DNA of 64,000 nt from Bradyrhizobium cajani (GTDB lineage: Bacteria; Pseudomonadota; Alphaproteobacteria; Rhizobiales; Xanthobacteraceae): assembly GCF_009759665.1 (NCBI RefSeq), contig NZ_WQNE01000004.1:1-64000 (forward strand), read 5' to 3'. Numbering within the stretch: the stretch's first letter is position 1; every line of letters begins with the position of its first letter. The position numbers were made by a program, and so were the translations under genes. The notes beneath the pieces were generated by a model. It was not told the DNA's origin and did not search any database. It saw nothing but the letters and a program-made list of their open reading frames with translations. Below are positions 60,997 through 64,000 of this stretch, one piece after another.

Positions 60997-61266
60997 TCAC
61001 CTAGCACGCGCTAGTTTCAGGAGGCCGAGCGCGAGAATTAGGAAGACCGGGACGATAGCCACAAAGGAAAGAATTGCCGTCAGGCTCTTATGCCAAAACA
61101 GAAAGTAAGTTGCGCCCGCAACGACGGTCATCGACAGCGTCGAGCCAACTAAAGCCAACGTCTGTTTTGTGCGCTTCACAGCAGCCCCACACAGTCGGAC
61201 GCGTGCCAGCTTGCAACACCAAGCACCAATGCCAGCTAAACGGCCGGTACGCGCGTTCGCGCTCAT
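60997..61266 (-). CDS. Small two-helix membrane protein, doubtful start
   Basis: An 89-residue frame. Residues 40-85 form two helices (TLSMTVVAGATYFLFWH, LTAILSFVAIVPVFLILALGLL); the first 30 residues are cysteine/arginine-rich and may not be translated. A shorter start near KRTKQTL is possible. Function unknown. Confidence 0.5.
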   Translation of the reverse strand: MSANARTGRLAGIGAWCCKLARVRLCGAAVKRTKQTLALVGSTLSMTVVAGATYFLFWHKSLTAILSFVAIVPVFLILALGLLKLARAR

Positions 61267-61506
61267 GGCCCTTGGCTATCATCTGTCAATCGCCGTGTTG
61301 CCGGCTTCTCGGGCCGTGAGCGGACCCAGGTCGGACTGTGCCGGGACAGCCGCTTGTGACCCAAAGGGGACTTCAAGGTCACAATGTCAGCCCATGCCCC
61401 AGTAACACTCTTCAGCCAACAATACCGCGTTAACTGAAAGTTGTAAACGCGCTTCGACACTCCCGATGAGATGCTATTCGGGGCTCATTAATGATTCGGG
61501 TCTGAA

Positions 61507-61854
61507 ATGAAGCGAGGGTGGGTCTATATCGTCTTCGGCCCGATCTTGGGCGTGATGGGCTCACTTCTTTGGGCAATTGTTCGGGATGGGATGGGCGCCG
61601 CACTCCGCGACCCTGCTTACGGCGCGACCTTGGTTTCTTGGCTATCTCTAATAGTCGATGCAGGGCTGGCGCGAGTCGCGCCTATTGTGGTGAGGGCCCC
61701 CTTGATGGCGGCAATAGGATCAGCAATCGCTTTCGCTTGTCTGTACGTTGGGCTTCAGGCCCCTCCGCTCCATCAATTCATGCCCGTTTACGTCGTGGCT
61801 GCGGGCTCCATAGAGTTGTGTTCGCTGTTGGCCAATGACTATTCAAGGTCCTGA
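61507..61854 (+). CDS. Small polytopic membrane protein, DUF5413-like
   Basis: A 115-residue protein with three or four helices (GWVYIVFGPILGVMGSLLWA, YGATLVSWLSLIVDAGL, APLMAAIGSAIAFACLYVGL). Proteins beginning MKRGW-Y-V-GPILG are recalled as a Bradyrhizobium family (DUF5413). Role unknown. Confidence 0.7.
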   Translation: MKRGWVYIVFGPILGVMGSLLWAIVRDGMGAALRDPAYGATLVSWLSLIVDAGLARVAPIVVRAPLMAAIGSAIAFACLYVGLQAPPLHQFMPVYVVAAGSIELCSLLANDYSRS

Positions 61855-61887
61855 TTGAGCAAAGAGTGGCCCAAGGTCCGCTGCTGA

Positions 61888-62001
61888 CCCATCGCGCCAT
61901 TTCGTTGCTCTGCAACAATACGTCGGCTATCGGGGCACACCGGACTTTGGCGCTTTGTCGGCGTGGCAGATTGATGAGTTCACGGCCTAGAATTTGGCCG
62001 C
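61888..62001. repeat. 114-bp direct repeat, copy A
   Basis: Matches 63507-63620 at 106 of 114 positions by eye, same orientation, no gaps. Its right end carries the codons for the terminal A-K-F-stop of a TonB receptor on the minus strand (CTAGAATTTGGCCGC), although no receptor gene is here. It lies just downstream of the six-hairpin gene. Confidence 0.85.
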
Positions 62002-62143
62002 TGAGAGCGCTGAGAGTCTGCTTCCCGGAGGTGACCCGAACAGGGCCGTGCAAGCTGGCAAAGGCAGCTTTTGACCCTTCGCAGACATATCGAAATCAAA
62101 AAAGACCAAAAGAGAGGCCGAGACGAGAAGCATCGCGGCTCAA

Positions 62144-63403
62144 CTACGGAAGTCCTTTTGTCACCGTAAAGGGATTGAACCCACGTTCCGCGAGGGCAGC
62201 CCACGAAGCTGCGCCAAGATGTGACAATCGGAAATAGAGTCGCGGCTTGGTCGGATCGGTGTCCAACACGAACCCGGTCGGTAACTCGCGGACAGTTGTG
62301 GCATAGAACCCACCGTCGGGCGACCTCTGGGATTCGATTACAGCGATCAACGAATCTGCCCTCTCAGTCCGGCCGAGCAATTTCATCAAGAGAGCCATTT
62401 GGCCCGTCCCTTCGGTCCACACACCGTCCCGGTCTTCACCGTAAGAAAAGCCCCCGCCGACACTCATTCGCTGTTCGGCGGTCGTCATTGCTGATGCAAA
62501 TTTCCCGGCCGCTCCGTGAAGCGCTGTTAAAGGCCAGATCTGAGCATCCAGAGCCAAAATCGGATTGTGCGTGACGCCGTCTTCAGCGGTCCCTGCGGCG
62601 AAACAGGCGCATACCGGATCCCACATCGTATTTACGAAGTGCTCAGCAGCCGTTGCCTTATCACGCCAACGCGAATCGCCTGTACGGATCGCAAGAAGGC
62701 CAAACGCGGCGGCGAGGTCAGTATTATGTTCAGTCGATTTCCACGTCCGCACTTCCGGCGTCGGTTCGTGCCCAAACGTACCACCCGTGAAACCGCCAGT
62801 GCCGCGCTTATCGGCCCATTGCGCGACCCAGGCGCCAAGCCGTGCTGCGCCATCGCGGAACCGAGAGCCGGTGTTCACATCATCAATCGACAGCAACGCC
62901 AACATGGCCCATGCCATGTTACCAACATCGCTGCCCACCTGATATCGATCCTCTAACCATTTGTTCTGAGTATTGTCCCACCACCCTGGAAGTTTAACGG
63001 GGCCATTCGCCACCACACCCGCGGCGTAGGCGTTCCTGAGCCGTCCATCATGCCAGGTGCGGTCGTTGTCGATGGCCCAGAGAATCGCCGAGCCAATCCG
63101 ATGCGCTTTGTCTTGCTCACCGCAACCGACCAATGCGATGGCGGCTACCGCATTGTCATAGAGGTAGGCGGCGCCATGCAGAGGCCCCGATTCGACGGTC
63201 GGATAGCTGGGCAGGAACAACGGCCCTGATGGCGGTGCCTTATCAATTAGATCAGCGAGGTATCCGCACGCTGACATTTTTGGTGCTGTTGAAGCCTGCA
63301 GTGGAGCGGAGGCCATCATGATTGCGAAAGTCGCGACGACCCAAGTGTGAGGGCAGAGCCCGCGACAACGGGAGAAGCAATAAGTGATTGGAGCCGGTAG
63401 CAT
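62144..63403 (-). CDS. Secreted six-hairpin-glycosidase-like protein
   Basis: A 419-residue exported protein. A long signal sequence ends near PLQA-ST. The mature part shows helical repeats with GAAYLYDNAVAAIALVGCG, WDNTQNKWLEDRYQVGSDVGNMAWAM and GGFSYGEDRDGVWTEGTGQM (each cited in pieces of at most 20 residues here), the pattern of an (alpha/alpha)6 barrel as in glucoamylases and glycoside phosphorylases. No catalytic acid was fixed. Codons are less GC-rich than in the core operons. It is flanked by 114-bp direct repeats. Start 63403 is tentative; a methionine within the signal peptide is possible. Confidence 0.75.
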   Translation of the reverse strand: MLPAPITYCFSRCRGLCPHTWVVATFAIMMASAPLQASTAPKMSACGYLADLIDKAPPSGPLFLPSYPTVESGPLHGAAYLYDNAVAAIALVGCGEQDKAHRIGSAILWAIDNDRTWHDGRLRNAYAAGVVANGPVKLPGWWDNTQNKWLEDRYQVGSDVGNMAWAMLALLSIDDVNTGSRFRDGAARLGAWVAQWADKRGTGGFTGGTFGHEPTPEVRTWKSTEHNTDLAAAFGLLAIRTGDSRWRDKATAAEHFVNTMWDPVCACFAAGTAEDGVTHNPILALDAQIWPLTALHGAAGKFASAMTTAEQRMSVGGGFSYGEDRDGVWTEGTGQMALLMKLLGRTERADSLIAVIESQRSPDGGFYATTVRELPTGFVLDTDPTKPRLYFRLSHLGAASWAALAERGFNPFTVTKGLP

Positions 63404-63506
63404 TTCGCTGCCTCTCGTGTCCTTTCAACCAAGATAGACTTTGCGACATCGGGAAGAAAGCAGGTCAGGATAGAATCGTGCCTTCATCTTCAATGGCAGT
63501 TTATGG

Positions 63507-63620
63507 CCCATCGCGCCATTACCCTGCTCTGCAGCAATACGTCGGCTATCGGGGCACACCGGACATTGGCGCTTTGTCAGCGTGGCAGATTGATGAGATC
63601 ACGTCCTAGAATTTGGCCGC
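63507..63620. repeat. 114-bp direct repeat, copy B
   Basis: Partner of copy A at 61888-62001. Its right end overlaps the real 3' end of the TonB receptor gene, which stops at 63606. Both copies keep a plus-strand frame ending QQYVGYRGTPD...WQIDE and then TAG. Confidence 0.85.
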
Positions 63621-64000
63621 CGCAGTGAGGCGCACGGCGAGCGGCTCGGCCGAGTGAACGTGCCGGTCGGCAACGCCTTCGATCGGCTCGCCCGGCAAAC
63701 GCGACAGATAATAATACTCGATCTGGTTTGTTCGCGTGTCGAAGAGGTTGAGCACGTCGAGTTGAAGTCTAAGCCCGTTGTCAAAATTGTACCCGACACG
63801 CGCATTCACAATGAACGACGAGAGAGAGCGCACGCTGTCGTCCTCGACGAGCGGGCGCGGGCCGAAATAGCGGGCCTTCAAAGTGCCGAACCAGCCCGTC
63901 TCCGTGCCGAAAGTGACGGCGCCGCTGGCAACCCAGGCTGGAGCGCCCGGGATGTGGTCGCCCACCACATCATAGTCGGTAAATCGCGCCTTGGTGTATG
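63606..64000 (-). CDS. TonB-dependent outer-membrane receptor, C-terminal part
   Basis: The gene runs off the right edge; about 131 residues are visible. The sequence up to the edge reads YTKARFTDYD then VVGDHIPGAPAWVASGAV, typical of receptor barrels. The C-terminal strands end ...PLAVRLTAAAKF with the terminal phenylalanine needed by the BAM complex. A GTG at 63968 is not the true start. It imports an iron complex, cobalamin or sugar across the outer membrane; the ligand cannot be told. Confidence 0.88.
   Translation of the reverse strand, partial: YTKARFTDYDVVGDHIPGAPAWVASGAVTFGTETGWFGTLKARYFGPRPLVEDDSVRSLSSFIVNARVGYNFDNGLRLQLDVLNLFDTRTNQIEYYYLSRLPGEPIEGVADRHVHSAEPLAVRLTAAAKF

Overview
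The window looks like chromosomal DNA of a high-GC alphaproteobacterium of the Bradyrhizobium group. This rests on gene content and order recalled from rhizobia, not on a search. The markers are a cycHJKL-type cytochrome c maturation operon next to feuPQ, degP, a two-component pair and glnE; an fdsGBACD formate dehydrogenase operon; lysine-tailed Ku; and several intergenic palindromic repeats of the kind scattered through Bradyrhizobium genomes. About 57 genes were supported, most on dense operons with 4-bp start/stop overlaps. No tRNA, rRNA, CRISPR array or intact insertion sequence was seen.

Layout. 1-6.5 kb: a nitronate monooxygenase-like enzyme, a quinone oxidoreductase, a cation diffusion facilitator with an unusually long tail, and a PAS-domain histidine kinase. 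6.5-13.6 kb: a LysR regulator divergent from fdsG-fdsB-fdsA-fdhD-fdsD, which encode a soluble NAD-dependent molybdenum formate dehydrogenase and its sulfuration factor. 13.6-31 kb (minus strand): feuP-feuQ, two unknown genes, ccmI-ccmE-ccmF-ccmH, a chemoreceptor, degP, a response regulator and kinase, and glnE. This is an envelope, redox and nitrogen-control supercluster. 31-33.3 kb: Ku, a small partner gene and an orphan Flp pilin. 33.4-38.3 kb: a polytopic membrane protein, a GT2 glycosyltransferase, a methyltransferase and a second polytopic protein, which may together modify a lipid or cell-surface glycan.

38.3-47.1 kb is more accessory in character. It holds secreted TPR and small proteins of unknown role, then a minus-strand molybdenum hydroxylase (IorAB type) with a dihaem cytochrome, divergent from a thiamine-diphosphate enzyme. 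47.1-57.4 kb: a triple-GAF kinase, a membrane-anchored alpha/beta hydrolase, a DHA2 efflux pump, a cysteine-cluster protein, and PBP1A followed by split DUF1214 and DUF1254 proteins.

57.4-64 kb: a NarL-type two-component system stands divergent from two tiny secreted proteins. One of these carries two copies of a PT-x4-G-x-P-x-S-x-HQVAVL motif exactly 29 residues apart. The window closes with small hypothetical genes, a secreted six-hairpin-glycosidase-like gene bracketed by a 114-bp, about 93% identical direct repeat, and the 3' end of a TonB-dependent receptor. The most unusual signals are the HQVAVL-repeat protein next to its two-component system, the bracketed hydrolase cassette, and the hydroxylase/thiamine-diphosphate module.
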